Assembly (NCBI RefSeq): GCF_050003625.1
Contig: NC_134398.1
Span: forward strand, 76,788,003 to 76,852,002
Direction of reading: 5' to 3'
Length of the DNA: 64,000 bases
From: Haematobia irritans
Lineage: Eukaryota > Arthropoda > Insecta > Diptera > Muscidae
Positions 47,907-59,295 of the stretch are shown in pieces (within the stretch, counting starts at the first letter, position 1; each line of letters starts with the position of its first letter). The notes beneath the pieces are model-generated. The model was not told the origin of the DNA, did not search any database, and saw only the letters and a program-made list of their open reading frames with translations. A program made the translations under genes and the position numbers.

Positions 47907-49021
47907 ATATGGGAAACATTTAAATCTGAAGCAATCTTAAGGAAACTTCGCAAAAGTTTATTTATGATTTATCGCTCGATATATATGTATTAGAAGTTTA
48001 AGAAAATTAGAGTCGTTTTTTCAACTATTCGACTAAGCAGTGGCGATTTTACAAGGAAAATGTTGCTATTTTGACCATTTTTGTCGAAATCAGAAAAACA
48101 TATATATGGGAGCTATATCTAAGTCTGAACCGATTTCAACCAAATTTGGCACGCATAGCAACAATGCTAATTCTACTCCCTGTGCAAAATTTCAACTAAA
48201 TCGGAGCAAAAAATTAGCCTCTGTGGTCATATGAGTGTAAATCGGGCGAAAGCTATATATGGGAGCTATATCTAAATCTGAACCGATTTCAACCAAATTT
48301 GGCACGCATAGCTACAATGCTCATTCTACTCCCTGTGCAAAATTTCAATTAAATCGGAGTAAAAGATTGGCTTCTGTGGTCATATGAGTGTAAATCGGGC
48401 GAAAGCTTTATATGGGAGCTATATCTAAATCTGAACCGATTTCCACCAAATTTGACACTCATAGCTATAATGCTAATTCTACTCCCTGTGCAAAATTTCA
48501 ACTAAATCGGAGCAAAAAATTGGCCTCTGTGGACAAAGGAGTGTAAATCGGGCGAAAGCTATATATGGGAGCTATATCTAAATCTGAACCGATTTGGATG
48601 ATATTTTGGAAGTTTTTCGAGACTCATAAAATATTGGGATGTACGGAATTTGAGGAAGATCGGTTGATATACACGCCAATTATGACCAGATCGGTGAAAA
48701 ATATATATGGCAGCTATATCTAAATCTGAACCGATGTTTTCCAAAATCAATAGGGATCGTCTTTGAGCCGAAACAGGACCCCATACCAAATTTTAGGAGA
48801 ATCGGACTAAAACTGCGAGCTGTACTTTGCACACAAAAATACATCAACAGACAGACAGACAGACGGACAGACAGACAGACGGACATCGCTAAATCGACTC
48901 AGAATTTAATTCTAAGACGATCGGTATACTAAACGATGGGTCTCAGACTTTTCCTTCTTGGCGTTACATACAAATGCACAAACTTATTATACCCTGCACC
49001 ACAGTAGTGGTGAAGGGTATA
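47907..49021 (-). mobile_element. DINE-1/INE-1-like element, third unit (3' part truncated)
   Basis: Second minus-orientation unit directly after the first. Its 3' portion begins inside the monomer-proximal region (GGGAAACATTTAAATCTGAA) without the CGGCCCCG end. It ends at CACAGTAGTGGTGAAGGG then TATA near 49021. Contains four monomers and a CAGACAGA tract. Confidence 0.8.
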
Positions 49022-49734
49022 AAGAATGTCACTCAATTTTCCCCTTTTCTGTTATTGAAAACTCATATCACCATCATCATTGCTATTTGTAATCATAATC
49101 TGTGGAACATATCTGTGGAACAAAATACCTGAATGTTGCGGTTCGCTTCGAACATTTTGTTTCTTTACGGTCTTAGAACCAATCTGATGAATTTGCGTGT
49201 AGGCTGTTAGTATATAATTATATATTTTGAATTCACATAATAAATTATGTTTTGATGAAGCAAATAATTGAAATTATGGTGTAAATCTTTTTTAGCGGTC
49301 TTATGGAGGTGAGGTAGGAATAAGAAATGTAAGTTAACATTGTGTAAGGGATCTTACAAGATGTTAAGCCTACAAGATCATGGTAGGGAAGGGTTATGAG
49401 GCATTAGACTCCAATGTCATCTTGGGGGTATATGTTGATCTTAAGTTGTGGTGTGATGGACTCTTTTGATTTTTTTATGCATATTTCTACAAGAATGGGC
49501 ATTTATATTTTGGAATCTGGTTAGCACTGGCTCATTAAATAATCTATGTTATTAGTATCATTCTTTTCATTTTATATCGGGAGTCTATAATATTTAGTTA
49601 TTTATGTCCTAAAGTTGTATCGATTGGTACTCATGGAGACACGAACCCCCGCTCATACTCTTGAGTCAATATCAAAGCAGTATTTAAATTGCTGTTAGAG
49701 TATTTACAGGAAAATTAGGATTGGACATTACAAG
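49022..49734. other. No recognisable gene
   Basis: AT-rich spacer. No motif supportable. Confidence 0.5.
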
Positions 49735-49950
49735 GTTGCAGATTTATAATCTTCTTTTGCAGTTATAGTCTTTTAGCATAAAAAGGTGTATTAAGGAACA
49801 CGGTAATTTAATTCCTTTCCAAAATTTCAACACATTGAAGTCGTCTATTAAAATTTGAACCAATCAAAGACAAAAATAATGTGAAAGCAATGTAATATTT
49901 GGTATTATATTGATGAACTTGGCAAATTCTGGAAATAGAAAAAAATGATA
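49735..49950. mobile_element. Internal fragment of a CAATTA-motif element
   Basis: Matches 12062-12293 (for example CTTCTTTTGCAGTT, GTCTTTTAGCATAAAAAGG and GAACCAATCAAAGACAAA) with small indels. No ends present. Confidence 0.8.
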
Positions 49951-50481
49951 TACGTTTCTTTTGAGAGAGGGCTCTGTATTCTTCCCCAAAGTAATGCTTC
50001 TGTGCACAAACTATAAGTCGAGTCTTAATGTCTTGTATTTCATTATTAGTAATTTTCAAGGAAGATATACGGTATTGAGTTCGATTTGCACCCGTGTTAC
50101 GCCAAGACTCTGTATGCGCGAGAAAGCGACGAAAAACACAGCAACGGGTCTTCTACAGTTGTCGTTGTTAGGCCTCTAAAGTTGTGTCGTTGTTAACTTC
50201 TTTATGTGGCCAACGGTCTTTGAGAAATTTGAGCCACTGGGGTCCCGTCCACCACAACTCGTGATTTTGTAATTCATTTTGGGTACAACCGCGACTTGCA
50301 ACATCAGCTGGATTGCTTCCTGACTCAACATGGTTCCAATTTTCGTTGCCTATATACTCAAGTATGTCAGAAACCATGTTGCCTACAAAGGTACTCCACG
50401 AGCAAGGTGGTTTTTTGAGCCAAGCAAGAACGATTGTGGAGTCTGTCCAGAAATAAATTTTAAAATTTGTAATTTGCAAGC
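49951..50481 (-). pseudogene. BEL/Pao RNase H-integrase fragment
   Basis: Minus strand from 50479: ITNFKIYFWTDSTIVLAWL (RNase H), NWNHVESGSNPADVASRGC, HELWWTGPQWL, then, after lesions around 50165, ITNNEIQDIKTRLIVCAQK and FGEEYRALSQKKRI, typical of the BEL integrase N-terminal region. It is cut on the right by a MITE at 50484 and on the left by the CAATTA fragment. It is not part of the element at 20606-25474, which lacks these domains. Confidence 0.88.
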
Positions 50482-50483
50482 TA

Positions 50484-50760
50484 CACCCAAAAAATTTTAT
50501 TACTCATAATAGCAAAAATGTTTGCTAAAACAGCAGATTTTGTTAGCTGAAAAAGGGACAGCAGTAACATGTAGTTGTTTCAGCAAACATTTTTTACAGC
50601 TAAAATAGCAAACAAATGCTGCTGAATTAGCAAACTTGTTTGCTAAAAATTTTTGACAAACATCGCTGCTGAAATAGCAAGCTGCGTTAGTTGAAATAAC
50701 TAACATTTTTACTGCTATAACAACTACAAATGTTTGTTGTCCCAGCAACAAAATTTGTCG
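50484..50760. mobile_element. MITE-like element with CAGCAAACATTT motifs (left end)
   Basis: After a TA (50482-50483) inside the BEL fragment the sequence starts CACCCAAAAAATTTTATTAC. It then has at least ten TTTGCTGAAA/TAGCAAACA-type motifs in both orientations up to 50760. The right end was not found, so its extent is unknown. Confidence 0.5.
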
Positions 50761-51658
50761 TTTTTAACGATATGTTGAAATGAAACCCGTAAATCATTTA
50801 ATATAATAACTTCTACATTTATAAATGTGTGCAATAAATTGAATTCCATCAAAGTATCGGAAGTTGAGTTGAAGTGTTGTTCAAGATTTATTTACGTTTA
50901 TTTTTCTTCTTTGGCCTTATACACGCGGATAAAACAGACCAATCTGTAATGAAAAGAAGTAGAAAAAAACAATTAGTAATTGCTTTTTATGTATTTTCAT
51001 CAAGTGAATTCGAAAATAGAAGTTAAAAATTTTTTAATGAAACATTTTTTGAGATATACTTATATTTTTTTGTCCTTTTTTCATTAGAAAAATCATTTTT
51101 CGAGCTAAAAATGTACGATTATATCGAACAAATGTGGATCTGTTAAAACATATTATGTTTGGGACATAAAATGTTTGTAAATATAATATGCTTGGATGCA
51201 AACATATATTAATTTAGAAATAGACTATAAACCTATATGTGTTTAGAAAGAGAGACATAAAGTATATGCTGGAAGTAAAATAATGAAAGTATCCAATTGG
51301 CGCCTTAAAAATATATATACACAAAGAAAATTTCATTAAAGATTGGAAAAATATTATGTGTGAATATAAACAAGTATAAATTTACAAATTTGGAGTAAAC
51401 ATATATATGTGTGATATAAGACTTCGCCAAAAATTGCTTAAGTAAAAATATTAAGATGAGTATTCGGATAGAAAATTCATTCGGAACCAAGAGAAAAGAT
51501 ATTTGAAAAAAGAGCATGAGTTTTGTTTATCATTTTCGCATTACGGGCACAATTTTTTTTGTTTCGTTAAAACAAATCGGAACGTAGGACGAGTAAGTCA
51601 AAATATTCAAACAAAGGTAATTAAAGGGATCTTCATAAAAACTAACGAAAGGGCACTA
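50761..51658. other. Mixed MITE debris
   Basis: No gene. 51120-51260 has several AAACATAT/ATGTTTGG motifs like the element at 52790-53588. A possible element end TACACAAAGAAAATTTC lies near 51318. Confidence 0.35.
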
Positions 51659-51660
51659 TA

Positions 51661-52274
51661 CACTGAAAAAAGCATGCCCGGTTCCAAAGATTGTGTCTCT
51701 ACTTTAACAATTTTGGTATTGATTCCGAACCAATTAAGCGGAGAATTCAAGTAATGATACTTTTAAGACACAATTCTCTTTTAAATGTGTGTTTTGTGCA
51801 TTTGACTCTATGAAGCAAATTTTAATTTTTCACTTTTTCATCTTTTTTCATATGCTATAAAAAGTCCGTTAAAAACAAGACTTCCAGTAGAAATTATGCT
51901 ATGTTTCGAGTAAAAACGTCTTTAAAATAATGTTTTGAAAAACATGTCCTATTTTTGAACGATTTTTGCTTTGTAGTCAAGATGAAAAAATGCAACAAAT
52001 TTAAAGACAATTTCATTAATTTTAAAGAATTTTTCTGAATTATTAAAGTCAAGTTGACCTTAGCCCAAAATTTTTTTCTTTCATATTATGATACCCATTT
52101 TCAAGTCAAATCACTTAATTATAACGATCGTCTTGTCCTTATAATTTGAAAAGTTTATCGACTTTTGAACATAGAAAAAAAACTTTATATTAAAGAAATG
52201 CTAGCTAAGCAAAATTTGTATTCTTATTTTAAGGACATGAAATCTTTGGTCTCACGACAATATTTTTTTCAGTG
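51661..52274. mobile_element. 614-bp MITE with CACTGAAAAAA termini
   Basis: Left end CACTGAAAAAAGCATGCC, right end ATTTTTTTCAGTG, a clean inverted repeat of about 11 bp, flanked by TA (51659-51660 and 52275-52276). The interior is AT-rich with TTTAAAGA-type motifs. No coding. Confidence 0.75.
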
Positions 52275-52789
52275 TACGCTTTTTAGAGTTGTGACAGTAA
52301 AATGAAAACATGGGAAACAGTGAAAAATTAAACAGTAAGATCTATAAAAACAAAGTTTAGTTCCTCTTTATTAATAAGTAGTCCAAGAGGGGTTGACGGA
52401 TACTTTCGAAAATAAAAGCGGACAATGAGTTAGAGTTTTGCCACTAAAATTATTTCTCATTTTAGCGGCAAAACTCGAATCGGTAAAACCAGAATAATAT
52501 TACAACTTTTTCGGCAAATTGTATTATAACTTGGTGGGGAATGATCCAAAGCAACAATAGAATTAGTTTATTTTCTTTAAATAAATTATTAAAGAAAGCA
52601 AACAATTGTTCAATCCTAACTAAATTTATGTGTTGGTTGTAAAATTATTGTTTAGAATTTAAATATAATGTGCTTTTGAATGGTTATCGTTAACTTTAGG
52701 ATTCGATGGAAAAATATTTATATATATACTCGACTTCACGTTCTTTTTTTGTAAGAGTTTTTGAATTTCTTCAAAAATTTCAAACTGTA
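52275..52789. other. No recognisable gene
   Basis: AT-rich spacer between two TIR elements. Nothing supportable. Confidence 0.5.
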
Positions 52790-53588
52790 CACCCTCAAAA
52801 AAAATCGCTTCTTTAACATATGTTCCAAACATATTTTGCAGGAAGCACATATATTATTGGATACTGCCGAAACATTAGTATGTTTGTATTATGTGAACAT
52901 ATCATATGTTTGGAAGCATTTTGAGCCCACAAATATTATATGCTTGGAAGAATTTTTCCAAAAGACGATTGTGCTCATTGCCTAACATACTCGTAATTTT
53001 CACTTCCTCGAAATATTTTAGTTCTTGGCACCTTTTTCTGTAATACAAATAATGTTGAAGAAATTATTCACTTTTATAATTTTTTTCAAATTTTACCTTT
53101 CGCCTGCACGGAGAATCGAACCGAGGACTATACAGTTTGTAAGCCAACAAACTACCCACTGGACTACGTGGCTGTTATAGTCACCAGTAGATAATTATCG
53201 TTATAAGTTACACTTATATAGCATAGTTTGCAGCGCCCACGAGCCCATGCAAACATAACATTATTTAACAGAAACATACATTTGTTTGTTCCATCTCTAT
53301 TTCTTTCTCTATACTCTCGCTGTCGCTTTGAATAAAATATCACAACATATGTATGTTTAGTCGAAATTTGTAAATTTATATATGTTTGCATTCACACATA
53401 TGATTTTTATGAAACATTCATGCCCCAAACATAATATATTCTAACATATTAACATAGATGTCCCAAACATTTAGTGTTAGTTTAGGAACATTCCTTGTTT
53501 GCACTTAAATATATTGTGTTTTAAAATTGTGCCCGAAACACATTTTGTTTATATCGGAACATATGAAAAACATATTTTTCTAAGAGTG
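52790..53588. mobile_element. 799-bp MITE with AAACATAT motifs and a tRNA-like segment
   Basis: Left end CACCCTCAAAAAAAATCGC, right end (opposite strand) CACTCTTAGAAAAATATG, flanked by TA (52788-52789 and 53589-53590). AAACATAT/ATATGTTT motifs crowd both ends. A tRNA-like stretch lies at 53103-53175 on the minus strand. A related, oppositely oriented copy is at 53948-54605. Confidence 0.7.
53103..53175 (-). other. tRNA-like segment inside MITE
   Basis: On the minus strand CCACGTAGTCCAGTGGGTAG resembles a pol III A box region and CGGTTCGATTCTCCGTG a B box/T arm. Stems are imperfect, so this is not called as a functional tRNA. Confidence 0.45.
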
Positions 53589-53596
53589 TACACAAA

Positions 53597-53947
53597 AACC
53601 TTTTTTTTTGTTACAAAATTTTTATTTTTGCAATAAAAAATAATATATGATTTGAACTCAATCCATTTCGTTTATATCAAGCACTGTTGTTTTCTGACTT
53701 TAAGTCTTTTATAAGACACACTTTACAGTTTCGTAGTAAAAATTTAATATAATAATGTGATGTAATGTAATAGTAATGTAATGTTGAACACCTTTTCGGG
53801 ATATTCCGAACGTATCTGGAATATACGTAAAAAAATATATGTAAAAAAAAAACAAAAATAAAAAAATGGTGTCGGTCGAAGCAGGAATCGAACCCAGGAC
53901 CCTTGGCATGCAAGGCGGACGTACCAACCACTGATCCACGCCGCCAA
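53597..53947 (-). mobile_element. tRNA-headed SINE-like element
   Basis: Read on the minus strand from 53947: GGCGGCGTGGATCAGTGG (A-box-like), CGCCTTGCATGCCAAGG (anticodon-arm-like, TGC) and CCTGGGTTCGATTCC (B-box-like), then an unrelated body and an A-rich tail ending near 53597. It separates the two oppositely oriented MITE copies and truncates the right-hand one. SINE status is inferred from layout only. Confidence 0.5.
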
Positions 53948-54605
53948 CAAATGTATGTTTAACAGTGTTATGTTGTTAAAGAATGTTATGTTTGCATCGG
54001 CTCGTGGGCGCCGCAAGCTATGCTATATAAATATGACTTATAACGATAATTATCTCTTGATGACCATAACAGCTACGTAGCCCAGTGGTTAGTGTGCTGG
54101 CTTACAAACTGTGTGGTCCGCTGTTCGAATCCCCGTCCGGCAAAAGGTAAAATTTAAAAAATTGTAAAATTTAACAATTTCTTCTACAATGTTTGTATTA
54201 CAGAAAAAGGTGCTATGAACTAAAAACTCGTGGAAGTGAGAAAAATGTGAGGGAATATATAATTAGGCAGTAAAAAAATTTTGAGCACAATCTTCTATGG
54301 GAGAAAATTCTTCTAAGCATATAATATTTTTGGGTTCAAAATGTTTCCAAACATATTATATGTTCACATAATAACATATAGTTTTTTGGAAGACAACATT
54401 ATTGAATTTGGATGGAAAAATACAAAATGTTTGGAACTTAGACTACCCAAACATATTATTTGTTTAGGCCTATATGCTTTCAAACATATTATATATTGGA
54501 AGAAATCAAACATATAAATGTTTGGGCAATACCCAAAAATGTATATGCTTGAAGCAAAATATGTTTGGGAGTATATGTTACAGAAGCGATTTTTTTTTGA
54601 GGGTG
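53948..54605. mobile_element. Truncated inverted copy of the AAACATAT MITE
   Basis: Right end GATTTTTTTTTGAGGGTG followed by TA (54606-54607) is the inverse of the left end at 52790. The alignment runs inward through a tRNA-like stretch (54070-54145: TAGCCCAGTGGTTAGTG and CTGTTCGAATCCCCGTC) and GGCTCGTGGGCGCCGCAAGC until CAAATGTATGTTTAACAG at 53949, where the SINE-like element begins. Confidence 0.7.
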
Positions 54606-54663
54606 TACATGAAAATGGCCCTAATTAGAGTTTTTCCCAGGAATTGTCTATTTTACAATTATA

Positions 54664-55497
54664 ATGACTAGTAACTTTCCAACTTGCTGGAAGCATGCTA
54701 AAATTGTACCAATTCCTAAGTCAAAAGGGGGCACTGAATATCGTCCGATTTCCATCTTGCCTTATTTGTCAAAAACTTTTGAAAGCATTCTGTATGAACA
54801 GATATCACAAAACATCGATAGCATAACTCTTGTTCCAAAACCAATCTGGATTTAGGTCTAATCACAGCTGCACGACTGCATTTATTGATGTTGCAGTTAA
54901 TATTCGGTCATCAATTGACGACGGATTGGTCACATGTCAAACTTTATTGGACCACTTTAAAGCATTCGACTGTGTGAACCATGGCTTACTATGTACCAAA
55001 TTAAGGTACAAATTAAATTTTTCTACTACTGCAGCCAAATTAATCTTGACATACCTACGGAACCGAATACAGTCTGTACTGGTTAACAACATAACATCCC
55101 GGCCGCTGGAAGTCCAGAGTGGTGTACCTCAAGGTTCAATTTTAGGCTCACTCCGGTTTTATACATATATAAATGATCTTCCGAACTCCCTCAAGTTTTC
55201 AAATATTCACATCTATGCCGACGATGTCCAAATATATTTGAGAAGTCGGATCTTACGCAAGGAATAGCGAAACTAAATCAAAATTCATGATTATGTCTAA
55301 AAGAACAATACAACCCTATATTTAATATCCTGTGAAAATTGGTAGTGAAAACATCGAACACGTTACAAAGTCTAAAGATTTGGGTATAATTTTTAATGAC
55401 AATTTCACATGGAATGATCATATTTGCTCCACGTCTGGGAAAGTTTTTGGAATGTTACGTACATTATATCAAACTCAATACTTTACACCTCAACATA
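54664..55497 (+). pseudogene. LINE reverse transcriptase fragment (plus strand)
   Basis: Jockey/CR1-like RT: CWKHAKIVPIPKSKG, EYRPISILPYLSKTFESIL, a frameshift near 54835, [58 protein letters not shown], a shift near 55265, then SKDLGIIFNDNFTW to the insertion of a TIR element at 55498. Endonuclease is absent (5'-truncated). It resembles the minus-strand LINEs in the first 20 kb. Confidence 0.85.
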
Positions 55498-58364
55498 CAC
55501 TGAAAAAACAGTGAACCCTTTTCCATTGCAAAATGAACTAAACTGTAGTAATATTGACCATGATTTAGCCCTTAAGATTTTTTTCAACTTGTGTAGTTTA
55601 TAATTCTCTTAAATTTTAGTTCATCTATAACATTGTAGTTTAGTTCATTTTTACAACACCATAAGATTTATATACCCTTACCATGTTAAAAAGTCAGTAT
55701 TATTTTGGTTTACTTGCTTATTTTGTGGGAAACCCGATAATAAAAATTGGTTAACAATCTCTTTAAAATGTCGACGACTAAACTATAAATAAATCAATCA
55801 TAACACAGTACAGAGAAATTAAATAATTAAAGGAACAACAAACCGTTTTACTTTTATGAAAATTTTCATACATTAAAATTAAACTTTCTTTAAGCAAAAG
55901 TACTTTATTATAAAAACTTATGATGAAAGTTCTTAGTACAATGTTTTTGTGAATAAAAATTATGACCACGTGGAACAGAGAGTAGTTCATTTGAACCCAC
56001 TGTTTGGACATTCTGACTTATCTTTTTGTTATTCATCATAGGTAATTTTTCCACATATCTTTCTGGAAAAAATGGAAACAATAATGAAAATTGTTAAAAA
56101 TTAACGCAATGTAATGAAATATAATTTTTAATTCTTCATTTTAGCTTGTAACTTACCATATTTGGGGGCATTTTATCAAATGGTGTAAGGAATTCAACTT
56201 TTCTTTGGAAAATGTATCTCATAAAATTTGTACCTGAAACAATTAGAGAAATAATGAGAAATAACTCATAAAACTGTGTTGTTATCGATGTGAAGGATAT
56301 AATAAAATAAATGTTCTAGTTGAACGAAAGCCAAAGTTTTAATATAAAACTTACCAATTATCTATTAAATTGTACGCTGAGGGGAAATATAAAAAGTTGT
56401 CCAAATTTATTTGGGTTACTCTGAAATTAAATATTTATTTTTTACATTAAATAAAATTATTAAATAGGTTTTCAAAAAATGTAATGAAAAAAATAATAAT
56501 ATGCATAAAAAACCAAATACTCTTGATAACCCTAGACAGTCATCATTCGTCAAAATGACGACACGCAATTTCATTTTCTATTTAAAATGCATTTTAGTCT
56601 ATTGGGAAATGGTAAATTTAAGTTATACTAATTCGACCGTTTTATACATTTTTGTTTTATACTACTTAAATCCAAATTGAATAAGAAAATAAATTCAAGT
56701 TTGGTTCACTTTGTCTCTCACGATGAAAAATATAACGTCTTGAAAGCGGAGGATGACGTTAATGTAAAAAAAAATAAGGATGACTGTCAAGGCTTAAAAG
56801 AAAGTTAAAGAATCCTTACCAATTCACTATTAAATTACAGGCAAAGGAGTACTAAAATTTTGTCCAAATTTTTGAGGGGTTATTCTGAAATTAAATATTT
56901 GTTTTTACATTAAAAATATTACATTGGTGTCCAAAAAATTTGATTAAAGAAATACTAAAATAAGGTATTAAAAACCTGTAGTTTTGATGATAAAAAGGTC
57001 ACAAAAACGTAAATATTCTAGTTGAAATAAAGCCAATTTTTAAAAGAAAACTTCCAATTCTCTATTTTTTAAATTTGTTCGAATCCATCTGGAGTTGCTC
57101 TGAAATCAAATATTGTTATTACAACAAAGAAAAACATTAAACTGGTTTCCAAAAAAATTAATTAACAAATAATAATATAGTACATAAAAAATATTCTTTT
57201 TAAAAGAAAGTCATATTAAAAAATACTTACCAATTTATGAATAAACTATACGCTGAGATATAACAAAAATTTTCCAAATTCATCTGGAATTGAATATTAA
57301 TTTTTTACATTGAATAATAAAAATTTCAATACACTTTCAATTTCAACATATTTTCCTAAATATTCTTAATAACTTTTTTCTAAACTACCAATAAAATATT
57401 AATAACTTTCATTTAAAAGGTTTAATAAACAAACACCAATATATGTCTCCAAACTCCAAAATATTCCATGCCTTTATACTCCCTTGTTGCATACCTACTT
57501 AAAAGATGCAACAGCCCACGCCAACGCCAACTATACAACTGAAGCATGCCAAACAAAACCAAGCAAAGCCAAAACATTCCTACAACAACAAAAACATATG
57601 TGCCTTTATTGAAAACAACACCTCATCCAGCCAAATAAACCATCCACGAATAACGAACACACACACACAAACCACTAAATGAACAAAAATAAAAACAACC
57701 CCACGCTCATGTATACACAACAAAACTCAAGTAACACCATCTTTACATTAATCACATTCCACTATGCCAATAAAGATCTCTGTACTATGCATTAGTTCAT
57801 TGCATCTGCTGACAATTTACTCTAAGAATAATATTCGTAAAGGCACACCAGTTTATGAACAACGAAACGTTTAACTTAAAATTTGCAAAATTTTCATGAA
57901 ATGTTATCTACCATTTTTGACGAAAATGTCTATAAATTTAATTACATGTGAACTAAAAATATTTCATTGGGTAATTTTTTACCAACAGTTATTAACTATA
58001 GGAATTGTCAGTAAGAAATTGCTATCCACTTTCAAGTTCATTTTTCGTAAAAAAATATTTTCTCATACACAAAAATTTTATAGTAAATGGCACTTATTAT
58101 TTAGAAAATACTTTACATTTCACAAGTAGTTTTATAGCATGACAAACGAATTTTTAACTACCAGTTAAGAAATTTTTTAAGGAAATTTCCATCGTATTTT
58201 GTAGGCCATGAACTAAACGATTGCTACATAGAATTTGTAACATTTTCTTTTGAGTAGTTAATTTTCGTTGAAGGTACGAAAAATGAACTAAAATTCTGGA
58301 AAATTCTTGTAATAAATTATTGTAAAAATCTTCTTAAATTTACGAGACACTTTTTTTCTGTGTG
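55498..58364. mobile_element. 2.9-kb TIR element with ATGAACTAA motifs
   Basis: Inserted in LINE ORF2 with TA flanks (55496-55497 and 58365-58366). Left end CACTGAAAAAACAGTGAAC; right end (opposite strand) CACACAGAAAAAAAGTGTC. ATGAACTAAA-type motifs occur near both ends. The middle has a segment repeated about four times (CTTACCAATT...TATTAAAT..., then CTGAAATTAAATATT) at about 56350, 56815, 57050 and 57225, and an A/C-rich, G-poor stretch at 57480-57730. No convincing coding frame. A second copy starts at 62424. Confidence 0.7.
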
Positions 58365-58366
58365 TA

Positions 58367-58822
58367 TAAGAGAACTACTGGCAAAATCATACTTGATGTC
58401 GACCCTACTCTATGGGTGTGAAGTCTTTTTCTCCTGCGACGCTAGGACCAGGTCCCGCCTGGAGTCTGTCTACAATGCGGTTGTGCGATATGTTTATGGC
58501 CTTAAACGCTATGAAAGTTGTTCGTCCTTTTCAAGGAAGTAATATGGAGTCGAATTTAAACAACTGATGGACATACGAATTCTCATACTATTGCAGAAAC
58601 TTATCTATACCGAAACACCTACATACCTTTATGATAAATTACGATTCGGAAGGACTAACCGGAGAATCCTCCTAATACCTCAACAACACCAACTTCTAAT
58701 TTCAGAATGACACTTTTTTCTCACAGCATGCCGTCTTTGGAACTCTTTACCTTCATCAATACAATTCATTCACAACGCTAATATGTTTAAAAAATCGCTT
58801 TACAGATTTTACTCTCAATAGT
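58367..58822 (+). pseudogene. LINE ORF2 C-terminal part
   Basis: Continues the LINE after the TIR element: LLAKSYLMSTLLYGCEVFF, RLESVYNAVVRYVYGLKR, then, after shifts, CRLWNSLPSSIQFIHNA and KSLYRFYSQ ending near 58820, a typical Jockey/CR1 ORF2 C-terminus. Confidence 0.82.
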
Positions 58823-59090
58823 CTGTCTTTTTCATTAATATTTGTCTTCTTTGTACTTTCATTGTTAATGTTTTTATGAAAAAGGTCGTTAATCTATTGA
58901 ATATTATATATTTTATGGCATAAATTGTATAAAATTGTAACTCTACCACATCAAATCACACACTGCAATCAAACGATTATAATATCTTATTGTGTGTGAC
59001 GGGACGTATCTGGATAAAAAATAGTTTTCAGACTAAAATCTTTCACAAACCAAAGGGTGCTAATCCTAAACTCAACTACAATTCACAATC
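58823..59090. other. LINE 3' flank, no gene
   Basis: AT-rich; probably the LINE 3' untranslated region, without a recognisable poly(A) tail. Confidence 0.4.
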
Positions 59091-59295
59091 CAACAAGCCA
59101 TCAAATCAGAAAACTGGCCAAATACTTTGCTTTGTTTATACGCAAAATTATGTAATCATCCGTACCCCCGTCTTTGGTGATGACACTTCCCAGATAGTTG
59201 AAAGCCAACAAGCCATCAAATCAGAAAACTGGCCAAATACTTGCTTTCTTTATACGCGAAATTATGTCATCATCCGTACCCCCGTCTTTGGTGAC
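59091..59295. repeat. Two direct ~90-bp repeats
   Basis: 59091-59185 and 59206-59295 share CAACAAGCCATCAAATCAGA, AAACTGGCCAAATACT and TCATCCGTACCCCCGTCTTT. Unit spacing is about 115 bp. Function unknown. Confidence 0.85.

Noticed and set aside
45311..48886. ORFs with SGHNWRVYQPIFLKFRTS-like text
   Set aside because: Repeat-derived frames of DINE monomers, present in every unit and in several frames.
54070..54145. Functional tRNA gene
   Set aside because: T-stem and acceptor do not pair well, and the segment lies inside a repeated MITE.
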